From Seinonella peptonophila (GTDB taxonomy: Bacteria; Bacillota; Bacilli; Thermoactinomycetales; Thermoactinomycetaceae), in the NCBI RefSeq assembly GCF_900129355.1, contig NZ_FQVL01000004.1, positions 124,001 to 188,000 on the forward strand: a stretch of 64,000 nt of DNA, given 5' to 3'. Of the stretch, positions 44,830-53,306 are shown piece after piece (position 1 is the first letter of the stretch; every line of letters starts with the position of its first letter). The position numbers and the translations under genes are program-made. Below the pieces are notes generated by a model. That model was not told the DNA's origin, searched no databases, and saw only the letters and a program-made list of their open reading frames with translations.

Positions 44830-44905
44830 TCCATCAATGATGAGTAAGCGTCTCGCTGGAGGAAATGCTATCACTTTAGGGATAAAATTCTGGTATGATA
44901 AAAAA

Positions 44906-44918
44906 CGTAATAATTACG
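44906..44918. promoter_or_regulatory. Zur box upstream of znuA
   Basis: CGTAATAATTACG is a perfect 6-1-6 palindrome and agrees with the known Bacillus Zur consensus TCGTAATnATTACGA except at its outer left base (the right-hand A is present). It lies about 78 bp before the znuA binding site next to a TATGAT -10. It predicts zinc repression of znuACB-zur. Confidence 0.85.
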
Positions 44919-44995
44919 ATTTACATTTAGTTGCATCTAAAATATAATAAAAACAAGCTAAACAAAAAAACTATTATTCATTGGAGGTTTACCTT

Positions 44996-45931
44996 GTGTT
45001 CATTAGCAGAAAGGTTTGGTACATGCTTTTACTCATAAGTATGATCATCATCAGTGGTTGCCAAACTGCCCAAATTCCTACTAAACAACCTGGAAAGTTA
45101 CTCATTTATACAAGTATTTACCCGATAGAGTATTTTGCGAAAAGAATTGGTGGAAATCAAGTACAGGTTCATAACTTGGTACCACCTGGAGTTGAGCCTC
45201 ATGATTTTGAACTGTTGCCTAAGCAGCGTGCTGCTTTGCAAGAAGCTGATCTCATCTTGTACAATGGCGGTGGATTTGAGAATTGGCTAGAAAAGGTAAA
45301 ACAGAGTGATTCCAATCAAAAGCGTTGGGTTGAGGTTTCGAAGGGATTGTTGACTATAGCTGAACGAGAAGGAGCTGAACATGAAAAAGAGGAGCATGGA
45401 CATGGTGTTGATCCACATATCTGGCTGGATCCAGCCTTAGCAAAGAAGCAAGCGGAGCAAATTACACAAGCACTGATGAAAGTAGATGAAAAGCATAAAG
45501 ATACTTATCAAAAAAATATGGATCAGCTTGCCAAACAATTTGATCAATTGGATCAATCGTTTCAACAAATGGTAAATCGGGCTGGAAAGAAAGAATTTGT
45601 TGTTTCTCATTCCGCTTTTGCTTATCTGGCAAAAAAATATGGATTAGAACAAATCGCAGTTTCTGGCATTTCACCAGTTGATGAACCAAGTGCAAAAGAA
45701 CTAACATCCATTGTCCAAACGATGCAGGCACATCAGTTAAAATATATTTTCTTTGAAACACTGGTACATCCCAAAGTTGCACAAACAATTCAGCGGGAAG
45801 CACATGCAACTGTACTTACACTTAACCCTTTGGAAGGTTTAACAAAGAAAGAAATGGACCAAGGATCTGATTACTTTACAGTGATGGAGCAAAACCGTCA
45901 GAATCTAGCGAAAGCATTGGAGAGTCAATGA
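44996..45931 (+). CDS. znuA: Zinc ABC transporter substrate-binding lipoprotein
   Basis: 311 residues. Lipobox IISGC near residue 22 gives a membrane-anchored lipoprotein. Family A-1 metal-binding protein: His in PPGVEPHDFEL, a His/Glu-rich loop AEHEKEEHGHGVDPHIWLDP typical of zinc carriers, His in VVSHSAFAYL and the C-terminal ligand in a Y-F-T-V-M-like region. TTGGAGG eight bases upstream marks GTG 44996. It is first in an operon with the ATPase, permease and Zur genes, overlapping znuC by 4 bp. Confidence 0.9.
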   Translation: MFISRKVWYMLLLISMIIISGCQTAQIPTKQPGKLLIYTSIYPIEYFAKRIGGNQVQVHNLVPPGVEPHDFELLPKQRAALQEADLILYNGGGFENWLEKVKQSDSNQKRWVEVSKGLLTIAEREGAEHEKEEHGHGVDPHIWLDPALAKKQAEQITQALMKVDEKHKDTYQKNMDQLAKQFDQLDQSFQQMVNRAGKKEFVVSHSAFAYLAKKYGLEQIAVSGISPVDEPSAKELTSIVQTMQAHQLKYIFFETLVHPKVAQTIQREAHATVLTLNPLEGLTKKEMDQGSDYFTVMEQNRQNLAKALESQ

Positions 45932-46653
45932 TGAATGGACAAGCATTTCTTCAAGTAGAAAATGTTTCATTTGGATACGGTAAACAATATGTCTTAAAAG
46001 ATGTTTCATTATCCATGTATTCGGGGGAATATACGGTATTGATCGGTCCAAATGGTTCTGGAAAGTCAACATTGATCAAATTAATTTTAGGGCTTTTGCA
46101 GCAACAAGATGGACAGATTCAAATTCAAAGAAGTCGTGTAGGATATGTGGCACAGCAAGCAAATCGCGGTTTGGCTGATTTTCCTGCTACTGTTCGTGAA
46201 GTTGTGGCATCAGGAAGCTATGGACAAATTGGACTTTTACGCTGGATGGGATCAAAGCATTGGCAAGGAGTTGAACGAGCACTTGATCAGGTAGGCTTAA
46301 CAGAATTCGCCAGTCGAAAATTAAGTCAATTATCAGGAGGTCAGCAACAAAGAGTATATATAGCTCGTGCATTGATGAGCAATCCGCAATTACTAATTTT
46401 AGATGAACCCACAGTAGGGATTGATGTACAGGCAAAAGAACAATTTTATCAACTTTTAAAACAGCTTCATCAACAAGGATTATCTATTTTACTCGTTAGC
46501 CATGATTTAGATGAAGTAATCAGTGATGTGGATCGTGTTCTTTGTCTAAACCAATCGATTTATTTTTATGGTTCGACACAGGAATTCTTACGAGAACAAA
46601 AAGAATTATTACCTAATTTATTTGGTGTTTCCACAATAAGGAGTATTCTATGA
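45928..46653 (+). CDS. znuC: Zinc ABC transporter ATP-binding protein
   Basis: 241 residues with Walker A GPNGSGKST, Q-loop VAQQAN, signature LSGGQQQRV, Walker B LLILDEPTVG and H-loop VSHDL. It energises uptake through the permease encoded next. It overlaps znuA by 4 bp and znuB by 4 bp, so the three are translationally coupled. Confidence 0.93.
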   Translation: MMNGQAFLQVENVSFGYGKQYVLKDVSLSMYSGEYTVLIGPNGSGKSTLIKLILGLLQQQDGQIQIQRSRVGYVAQQANRGLADFPATVREVVASGSYGQIGLLRWMGSKHWQGVERALDQVGLTEFASRKLSQLSGGQQQRVYIARALMSNPQLLILDEPTVGIDVQAKEQFYQLLKQLHQQGLSILLVSHDLDEVISDVDRVLCLNQSIYFYGSTQEFLREQKELLPNLFGVSTIRSIL

Positions 46654-47477
46654 TCTTTACATTTTCATTTATGCAACAAGCATTCATTGCAGGAGTGATT
46701 GTAGGCTTTTTATCGCCTTTAGTTGGCTTGTTCCTTGTTGTTCGTCGTCTTTCTCTTATTGCTGAGGCTTTATCCCATGTGAACCTTTCTGGGATTGCGG
46801 CAGGTTTATTGGTGCAAAAAAATTTCCCGGCGTTCGCCTTTCTACAACCACTATATTTTGGCATGTTCTTTTCGCTTGTTGGTTCATTATTTGTAGAAAG
46901 AATTCGTCGCTTATATCGCACTTATCAAGAATTAGCGATCCCGATCATGCTTTCTTTTGGCATGGCAGTTGGTGTCATCTTTATTAGTGCAAGTGGTGGA
47001 TTTAATGCAGATGTAGCAGGATATTTATTTGGCAATATCTTAAATATTACGGTGCAAGAAGTGAAGATGATTTCAATTGTGGGTTTGATTGTACTGTTGG
47101 TCATCGTATTGCTGTACAAAGAGCTATTTGCGCTCAGTTTTGATGAGGAATATGCTCGTCTGATGGGGATTCGGCATCATCTGATTAATGGTATTTTTAT
47201 TTTATTGGTCGCACTTGTGATCTCAATCAGCATTCGCGTTGTTGGTAGTTTACTGGTATCTGCTCTGATGACAATTCCAGTTGCTAGCAGCTTGCAGATT
47301 GCAAAGAGTTTTCGACAGGCATTGCTATATGCAATCATCTTCGCCGAGTTAGCTGTGATGATTGGTTTAATTGGTTCATATTATTTAAATTGGGCTTCTG
47401 GCGGAACGATTGTACTTGTCTCTGTGTGTATCTTTTTTATGACAGTTGCGGTTCGACGCTGGATTTTTAGAGGATAA
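46650..47477 (+). CDS. znuB: Zinc ABC transporter permease
   Basis: 275 residues, seven or eight membrane helices, ABC-3 family: LVGLFLVVRRLSLIAEALSHVNLSGIAAG near the N-terminus and SLLVSALMTIPVASSLQIA late, the standard signature of this family. It partners the ATPase encoded directly upstream. It ends 79 bp before zur, with no terminator seen between. Confidence 0.92.
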   Translation: MIFTFSFMQQAFIAGVIVGFLSPLVGLFLVVRRLSLIAEALSHVNLSGIAAGLLVQKNFPAFAFLQPLYFGMFFSLVGSLFVERIRRLYRTYQELAIPIMLSFGMAVGVIFISASGGFNADVAGYLFGNILNITVQEVKMISIVGLIVLLVIVLLYKELFALSFDEEYARLMGIRHHLINGIFILLVALVISISIRVVGSLLVSALMTIPVASSLQIAKSFRQALLYAIIFAELAVMIGLIGSYYLNWASGGTIVLVSVCIFFMTVAVRRWIFRG

Positions 47478-47556
47478 CTGAGAGTTCTCGATTCGCATTT
47501 TTGCCCACTTTCGGTTACAATATGGACTAAATCGAGCCGGTTTTGGGGGCGTTAAT

Positions 47557-48012
47557 ATGGATCTGAATCAGGCACTCACGATTTTAAAAGAGAACGGCTA
47601 TAAATATACAGGTAAACGAGAGTTGCTCGTAAATATTTTCCAAGAACAAGGACGCTATTTAACTGCGAAAGAAGTTCTTGATTATATGCAAAGTGATTTT
47701 CCGGGCCTCAGTTTTGATACGGTCTATCGTAATTTATCTCTGTTTGAAGATTTAGGAATCATTGAGGCAACAGAATGGAATGGGGAGCGCCGTTATCGAT
47801 TTCAATGTGATGGGGAGACACATCATCATCATCTGATTTGTACGCGATGCGGTCGAACACAAACATTGCAAGTTTGTCCCATGCAAGCGATCCTAGGGCA
47901 GCCGGATAACTTTGAAATAACCGGTCATAAGTTTGAGATATATGGAATCTGTTCAGGATGTTCAAATGTAGAAAAGCATTCATCAGGAGAGCTAATCAAT
48001 CAGCATGGATAA
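47557..48012 (+). CDS. zur: Zinc-responsive repressor Zur (Fur family)
   Basis: 151 residues. N-terminal winged helix (YTGKRELLVNIF, FDTVYRNLSLFEDLGII), then a dimer and metal domain with the His cluster THHHHLICTRCGR and the second C-x2-C, CSGC, for structural zinc. Its position behind znuACB and the Zur box at 44906 support Zur over Fur or PerR. GGGGGCG lies about 6 bases before the ATG. The 3' end overlaps tadA by 8 bp. Confidence 0.87.
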   Translation: MDLNQALTILKENGYKYTGKRELLVNIFQEQGRYLTAKEVLDYMQSDFPGLSFDTVYRNLSLFEDLGIIEATEWNGERRYRFQCDGETHHHHLICTRCGRTQTLQVCPMQAILGQPDNFEITGHKFEIYGICSGCSNVEKHSSGELINQHG

Positions 48013-48484
48013 GAGGCAGCCGTATTCTGATGAATACTATATGGATGAGGCGATTCAAGAAGCGAAAAAGGCAGAGATCATAGACGAAGTGCCGATTGGT
48101 GCAGTTGTGGTCTATCAGGGACAAATCATCGGAAGAGGTCATAACCTTCGTGAAACCTCCCATGATCCTACTTCACATGCCGAGATTTGTGCAATTCGAG
48201 CAGCAGCAGAGTTCATGGGTGACTGGCGTTTAGAGGAATGCGATATTTATGTCACCTTAGAACCGTGCCCGATGTGCGCTGGGGCGATCATCCAAGCACG
48301 TATGCGAACTTGTATCTATGGTACGGTTGACCCAAAAGCGGGCTGTGTAGACACACTGTTTCATCTGTTAACAGAGGAGCGATTTAACCATCAAACCGAA
48401 GTGGTTCGTGGAATTCGCCAGCAGGAGTGTGCAGAACTACTCAAGCTTTTCTTTCGGAAATTGCGTAAAAGGAAAAAAGGTTAA
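48005..48484 (+). CDS. tadA: tRNA-specific adenosine deaminase
   Basis: It converts wobble A34 of tRNA-Arg(ACG) to inosine. 159 residues with HAEICAIR (zinc His and catalytic Glu) and the PCPMCAGAI Cys pair. The start overlaps zur by 8 bp, so translation is coupled to the zinc operon, a plausible link because TadA is a zinc enzyme. The normal tadA neighbour in Bacillus (dnaX) is not here. Confidence 0.93.
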   Translation: MDKRQPYSDEYYMDEAIQEAKKAEIIDEVPIGAVVVYQGQIIGRGHNLRETSHDPTSHAEICAIRAAAEFMGDWRLEECDIYVTLEPCPMCAGAIIQARMRTCIYGTVDPKAGCVDTLFHLLTEERFNHQTEVVRGIRQQECAELLKLFFRKLRKRKKG

Positions 48485-48662
48485 TGTATGAAAATAAGCG
48501 AATGGTACTAGTCTATTTTCTAGAAAAGATCATAAACCGGTTATAGAAATTGATCAATATGAGAATGGTTTGTAATAGGTCATCATGTGGTAAATAAAAT
48601 GCGAAAGTGGTTTTATCTGCCATTGGATATAGTGGTAGGTTCGTGAGGAGCAAATTAAAGTG

Positions 48663-48791
48663 ATGAATGGCAATAATACGAACGACAGCTTTACCCCCAT
48701 TGAGTGTGGAGCTGAGTGTTGCACCAATAATGCGTGCAGCATCTGTCTCGTTTGCTGCACGCATGGATGCCGTCACTGCGACTACGACTGA
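48663..48791 (+). CDS. Cysteine-rich 42-residue peptide
   Basis: A short frame from ATG 48663 (or GTG 48660) with TGAGGAG 10-13 bases upstream. It starts MNGNNTNDSFTPIEC and then has nine Cys in 28 residues, with spacing C-x3-CC-x4-C-x2-C-x2-CC-x3-C-x2-C, ending DYD. Such density suggests metal binding, disulphide knotting or a ribosomally made modified peptide; no maturation or export gene is next to it. The opposite strand has an Ala/Thr-rich 102-codon frame whose GCA codons mirror these TGC codons. That frame has no binding site, so I prefer the plus strand. A hairpin (48836-48861) follows without a T-run. Confidence 0.45.
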   Translation: MNGNNTNDSFTPIECGAECCTNNACSICLVCCTHGCRHCDYD

Positions 48792-48997
48792 TCTAACGTC
48801 GGATTGATTGTTGTCATTCATATTGGTAAATGAGAGTGACCGTGGGATACCCCGCGGTCACGTGTATAAAATAGACATAATATTCACCCTTTTTTGGAGA
48901 GGATTTTCTTTTTTTATAATAATCATCAAGAATATGAGAGTGTTTTATAAAAGCTGCCTAAAGGGTGGCTTTTACTATGGGTGCATGTATTTTGCTT

Positions 48998-49340
48998 TGA
49001 ACTACTACGACCTACAGAGGTGGTAGATTCCTGCGAACACCAGACCAACGTCCAGTTATCTTAGCAGGCTCTACCCGCCGTCCCAGCGGTGAAAACAAAG
49101 TATGCTCTGCTATGCTCCCTACTTTCGCTTGGTTTTCGCAACTTCGGTGAGCTGGGTGGTTGAAGATTTTACGTTACTGACCCTTTCCAGCAACAACCCC
49201 ATATCTTCAGTTTTCAAAAAGCTACAACTATTCTAACAAAAAAAGTGGTTCTAAGGATCCCCGCAAAAGGGATACTGAACCACGTCCCATTCACCTCACC
49301 GCTTGTAGAAGTGGGAGTACTCTTGGACGGATTTGGATAG
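48998..49340 (-). mobile_element. IS200/IS605-type remnant with omegaRNA-like end, no TnpA or TnpB
   Basis: On the minus strand the stretch ends with GAATCTACCACCTCTGTAGG, then GTAGTTCAA. This is the right-end hairpin and TCAA terminus typical of TnpB-carrying IS605 elements, which double as the 3' scaffold of the omegaRNA. Upstream of it are further stems: GTGGTTC/GAACCAC with an inner ATCCC/GGGGAT stem, and CCGCTGGGACGGCGGGTAG. Some 340 bp with both ends and no transposase frame make it a non-autonomous derivative. The exact left end is uncertain. Confidence 0.6.
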
Positions 49341-49404
49341 ATTTAAATTTTATAAATGTTATTGATATTTATAAACGTTATTGATAACGGAATAAATTTA
49401 TATG

Positions 49405-49453
49405 TTGACAAATAAAAAGTGACACGATACTATCTAAATGATAATGATAATCA
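49405..49453 (+). promoter_or_regulatory. Sigma-A promoter with Fur box
   Basis: TTGACA (49405-49410), a 17-bp spacer and TACTAT (49428-49433) form a near-ideal promoter. TGATAATGATAATCA (49439-49453) follows and matches the 7-1-7 Fur core TGATAATnATTATCA with one change. Fur bound there would block initiation, so the operon should be expressed under iron limitation. Confidence 0.85.
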
Positions 49454-49494
49454 ATTACAGCGTAAGCGGCAATAAGAATAGATCGGGGGTCACT

Positions 49495-50310
49495 ATGCAG
49501 AGTTTGAAAACAGAGCATTTGCAGATCGCTTATGGTTCTCAATTAGTTATAAAAGATTTATCAATCAGTTTACCTCAAGGGAAGATCACAGCCATTATCG
49601 GCTCGAATGGATGTGGCAAATCGACTTTTCTTAAAGCGATTTCAAGGATTATTCCAATTCAAGCTGGTTCTGTGCTACTGGATGGAAAAGAGATTCGCTT
49701 GCAATCGACAAAGATACTTGCTCAAAAAATGGCGATTTTACCACAAATTCCCGAAGCTGTTGAAGGATTAACTGTTGGGGAGCTCGTTGCCTGTGGGCGG
49801 TTTCCCTATCAAAAGGGATTTGGACGTATGTCAAAGTACGATCTGGATTATGTGAACTGGGCTTTGGAATCAACAGGAATTGCACATTTGAAACATCGTG
49901 ATGTAGAGGCTTTATCAGGTGGACAACGACAACGCGTCTGGATTGCCATGGCACTTGCACAGGAAACGTCGATTATTTTACTTGATGAACCGACCACATA
50001 TCTTGATCTATGCCATCAGTTAGAAATAATGCAACTCCTGGAGCAACTGAATCGAACTGAAAAGAAGACCATTATTATGGTACTACATGATTTAAACCAT
50101 GCTGCCCGTTTTGCCGATTATATGATTGCTTTAAAGGAAGGCATCGTTGTGAAAGCGGGGCAGCCAAGTGAAGTGATGACCACAGCAGTATTAGCGGAGG
50201 TTTTTTCAATTGATGCGCAGATCGGGAAAGACCCCAGAACGCAAAAGCCGGTCTGTCTCACCTATGATCTTCTTCCTGAACAGGTGGAACAGAAACAAAT
50301 CAGTTTATAG
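49495..50310 (+). CDS. Ferric-siderophore ABC transporter ATP-binding protein
   Basis: 271 residues of the FecE/FhuC group: Walker A GSNGCGKST, Q-loop LPQIPE, signature LSGGQRQRV, Walker B SIILLDEPTTYLD, H-loop VLHDLN. It is first in an iron-uptake operon behind a Fur box. ATG 49495 with GGGGGT upstream is preferred; the frame from 49438 would start inside the Fur box. Having the ATPase gene before the binding-protein gene is a less common order. Confidence 0.92.
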   Translation: MQSLKTEHLQIAYGSQLVIKDLSISLPQGKITAIIGSNGCGKSTFLKAISRIIPIQAGSVLLDGKEIRLQSTKILAQKMAILPQIPEAVEGLTVGELVACGRFPYQKGFGRMSKYDLDYVNWALESTGIAHLKHRDVEALSGGQRQRVWIAMALAQETSIILLDEPTTYLDLCHQLEIMQLLEQLNRTEKKTIIMVLHDLNHAARFADYMIALKEGIVVKAGQPSEVMTTAVLAEVFSIDAQIGKDPRTQKPVCLTYDLLPEQVEQKQISL

Positions 50311-50330
50311 ATAAAGGAGTAAAAGAAAAG

Positions 50331-51254
50331 ATGTTCAGAAAAAAGCATATCTGGATCAGTCTTCTTACATTAAGTTTTATCTGCATTTTAACCGCCTGTG
50401 GAGGACAATCCCTTTCAGATTCAAAAAGTGGGGAAATGAAAGATTTCCAAACGGAAAAAGGTGTCGTGAAAGTTCCTGTTCATCCTAAACGAATTATTGT
50501 CGCCACTGAAACGTATGCAGGAGATGTACTTGCTTTAGGATTCACCCCGGTTGGTGTGATGCAAAATGCAAAAGATAGTAAAATTCTAGTTCCTAAATTA
50601 AAAAATGTTACCACTATTTCGCCAGATAATATTGAAAAAATTGTTGAATTAAAACCTGACCTGATTATTACGGGTACACATAATAAAAATATTGATAAGC
50701 TCTCTAAAATAGCCCCTACTGTGGCATTCACTTATGGAAAGCTAAAATACTTAGATCAGCATTTAGCAATTGCAAAATTATTAGGAAAAGAGAAAGAAGC
50801 GCAAACTTGGGTTGAGCAATGGAAAAAGAAAACGGCAAAAGCGAGTAAAGAGATTAAAGCAAAAATCGGGCAAGATGCCACAGTGATGGTGATGGAGGCC
50901 TATGAAAAAGAACTGTATGTCTACGGTGATAACTGGGGACGTGCAACAGAAGTGATTTACCAAGCACTTCAATTGAAAATGCCAGAAGCTGTTGTGAAAG
51001 ATGCGATGGGACCTGGATTTTACGCCCTCTCTGCTGAAGCGATTCCAAAGTACGCTGGTGATTATATCTTCCTAAGTAAAACAGGAACAAAAACGGATAC
51101 CTCTTTTAGTGAATCTAACTTGTGGAAAAATATCCCTGCCGTAAAGAACAATCGTGTTTATGAAACTGACGCCAAGTCCTTCTATTTTAACGACCCTCTC
51201 ACATTGGAGACTGAACTCGAGTTTATCAAAGATAAGTTACTAAACTCGAAGTAA
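50331..51254 (+). CDS. Ferric-siderophore-binding lipoprotein
   Basis: 307 residues. Lipobox LTAC near residue 22 gives a membrane-anchored lipoprotein of the FhuD/FepB/FeuA fold: KRIIVATETYAGDVLALGFTPVG, then IVELKPDLIITG. It probably binds a catecholate or hydroxamate complex; the ligand cannot be told. AAAGGAG is about 10 bases before the ATG, 20 bp behind the ATPase gene. Confidence 0.92.
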   Translation: MFRKKHIWISLLTLSFICILTACGGQSLSDSKSGEMKDFQTEKGVVKVPVHPKRIIVATETYAGDVLALGFTPVGVMQNAKDSKILVPKLKNVTTISPDNIEKIVELKPDLIITGTHNKNIDKLSKIAPTVAFTYGKLKYLDQHLAIAKLLGKEKEAQTWVEQWKKKTAKASKEIKAKIGQDATVMVMEAYEKELYVYGDNWGRATEVIYQALQLKMPEAVVKDAMGPGFYALSAEAIPKYAGDYIFLSKTGTKTDTSFSESNLWKNIPAVKNNRVYETDAKSFYFNDPLTLETELEFIKDKLLNSK

Positions 51255-51276
51255 GCTAGTAAAGGAACTTTGATAT

Positions 51277-52290
51277 ATGGTAAGCATGGAAACCAACAAA
51301 CGCGCAAGAGGTTTAGTTGTTCTATTGATTAGCTCTGTACTATTGTTGCTGAGCTTTGTTTTCTCCATTTCTGTTGGAGCAGCCAACATTGATTTTACGA
51401 CCGTTTGGAAAACGATTTTTCAGTTTGGATCTCCTTCCGATGAGGTTCGTTCCATTATTATGGAAGTCCGCTTACCTCGGCAAATTGCCGCGATTTTGGT
51501 AGGAGCCGCTTTAGCGGTTGGAGGCGCTATTATGCAAGGAATCACTCGAAATCCATTAGCTGAACCGGGGCTGCTCGGCTTAAATGCCGGCGCCGGTTTT
51601 GCCCTTGCGCTGATCTTTACATTTATACCTGCTGTTGGTTATCTGGGTAAGATGGGGGCTGCCTTTGTTGGAGCTGCGTTTGGCGCTATCCTGGTCTATC
51701 GTTTGGGATCTGTTCGAGTAAATGCTAGTCCTGTTCGGCTTATATTAACAGGTGCGATTGTACATTTCTTTTTGCTTGCATTAGCTGAAGGAACCGCGAT
51801 TCTATTTCGAATCTCTCAAGATATCTCATTTTGGTATATTGGACGGATCACAGGGGTTAACTGGGTTCAAATTGAGTATATTGCGCCGGTGGTACTACTC
51901 GGAATCTTCATCGCGCTAATCTATTCACGGCATCTAACCATTTTAAGTCTAAATGAAGAAGTTGCCAAAGGATTAGGTCAAGACACGACGGTTACGAAGA
52001 TAATTCTGATGGGTGTAGTTCTGATGTTAGCGGGAGTTTCGGTAGCTGTTGCTGGAATGATTACTTTTGTAGGGTTAGTGATCCCACATATGGTTCGTTA
52101 CCTCGTTGGCGTCGACTATCGTTGGGTGATTCCTTGTTCAGCATTTTTAGGTAGCCTTTTTATGATTATTGCTGATACGATTGGGCGAATCATTAGCGCT
52201 CCGTATGAAACACCAGTCGGTGCGATCATTTCCCTCATTGGTGTTCCCTACTTTATATTTTTGGCGAGAAGGGGGAGTAAAACCACATGA
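51277..52290 (+). CDS. FecCD-family iron permease, subunit 1
   Basis: 337 residues with about nine or ten helices and the FecCD signatures: VRLPRQIAAILVGAALAVGG, then GITRNPLAEPGLLGLNAGAG, and late VAGMITFVGLVIPHMVR. It forms the channel with the following gene product. It starts 22 bp behind the lipoprotein gene and overlaps the next gene by 4 bp. Confidence 0.93.
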   Translation: MVSMETNKRARGLVVLLISSVLLLLSFVFSISVGAANIDFTTVWKTIFQFGSPSDEVRSIIMEVRLPRQIAAILVGAALAVGGAIMQGITRNPLAEPGLLGLNAGAGFALALIFTFIPAVGYLGKMGAAFVGAAFGAILVYRLGSVRVNASPVRLILTGAIVHFFLLALAEGTAILFRISQDISFWYIGRITGVNWVQIEYIAPVVLLGIFIALIYSRHLTILSLNEEVAKGLGQDTTVTKIILMGVVLMLAGVSVAVAGMITFVGLVIPHMVRYLVGVDYRWVIPCSAFLGSLFMIIADTIGRIISAPYETPVGAIISLIGVPYFIFLARRGSKTT

Positions 52291-53291
52291 GCGAAAGATG
52301 GCAAGGTAAGCGATGGTGGTTGCTGGGGTGTGGAATGTTCTTGCTCATTCTGATTTTCTTTATCAGTGTAGGAACCGGCAATGCTTCCATCTCGCCTATT
52401 CAAGTGATTCGTACTTTATTCGGCAACGGTTCAGCAGCAGATCAATTTATATTATATGACTTACGTTTGCCTCGAATTTTGGTTGTGATTTTGGCAGGTG
52501 CTTCATTGGCAATATCTGGCGGAATACTGCAAAGCATTACACGTAATCCTTTGGCTGACCCTGGAATTTTAGGAATTAATTCTGGCGCGGCTCTTATGGT
52601 CGTTCTGATCCTTGTTGTTTCGAATACTCAGCCGCTGGCATTTGCCTATTATCTACCAATTGTTGCTCTGATCGGAGGTTTGGGTAGCGCTTTTCTCATC
52701 TATTTGTTAGCTGTGAAAGCTGGCGAAGGTGTATCACCACTAAAGATGGTCTTAATTGGCATCGGAATAGCATCAGCCGGATCAGGTGGTTCTTACATCT
52801 TTGCCTCTACCTTACACCGTAATCAATACGACTTCTTTGCCAAGTGGATGGCGGGAAATATCTGGGGAGATGACTGGCCTTTTGTATGGGCACTTCTTCC
52901 ATGGGTTCTTATTTTAATACCCGCTACATTGTGGCGAGCGAATAAGATGAACATCTTACAATTGCATGAGCAGGTATCGATTGGCTTAGGACTTGCAGTA
53001 GAGCGAGAACGAAGAATTCTCACTTTATTTGCCGCCGCCTTGGCATCGGCTGCAATTTCTGTTACAGGTGTCATTAGTTTTTTAGGACTGATCGCGCCTC
53101 ATATTGCTCGGAGACTTGCTGGGCCCAGACATCAATCCTTTCTGCCACTCACGGCAATATTGGGCAGCAGCATTTTGCTACTTGCCGATACCATTGGGCG
53201 GGTTGCCGTTGAACCAGATGGAATTCCTACAGGAATTGTGCTTGCTTTAATCGGAGCCCCATACTTTATGTATTTATTGCGAAAAAATTAA
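52287..53291 (+). CDS. FecCD-family iron permease, subunit 2
   Basis: 334 residues, the same fold as subunit 1: LRLPRILVVILAGASLAISG, SITRNPLADPGILGINSGAA, VTGVISFLGLIAPHIARRL. The two permeases form the heterodimer of a siderophore importer. It overlaps the upstream gene by 4 bp and is followed 15 bp later by the reductase gene. Confidence 0.93.
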   Translation: MSERWQGKRWWLLGCGMFLLILIFFISVGTGNASISPIQVIRTLFGNGSAADQFILYDLRLPRILVVILAGASLAISGGILQSITRNPLADPGILGINSGAALMVVLILVVSNTQPLAFAYYLPIVALIGGLGSAFLIYLLAVKAGEGVSPLKMVLIGIGIASAGSGGSYIFASTLHRNQYDFFAKWMAGNIWGDDWPFVWALLPWVLILIPATLWRANKMNILQLHEQVSIGLGLAVERERRILTLFAAALASAAISVTGVISFLGLIAPHIARRLAGPRHQSFLPLTAILGSSILLLADTIGRVAVEPDGIPTGIVLALIGAPYFMYLLRKN

Positions 53292-53306
53292 GTGGGAGGC
53301 AAAAAG

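Noticed and set aside
48513-48821. 102-codon minus-strand frame opposite the Cys-rich peptide
   Set aside because: No ribosome binding site and an unlikely second half; kept only as the alternative strand reading.
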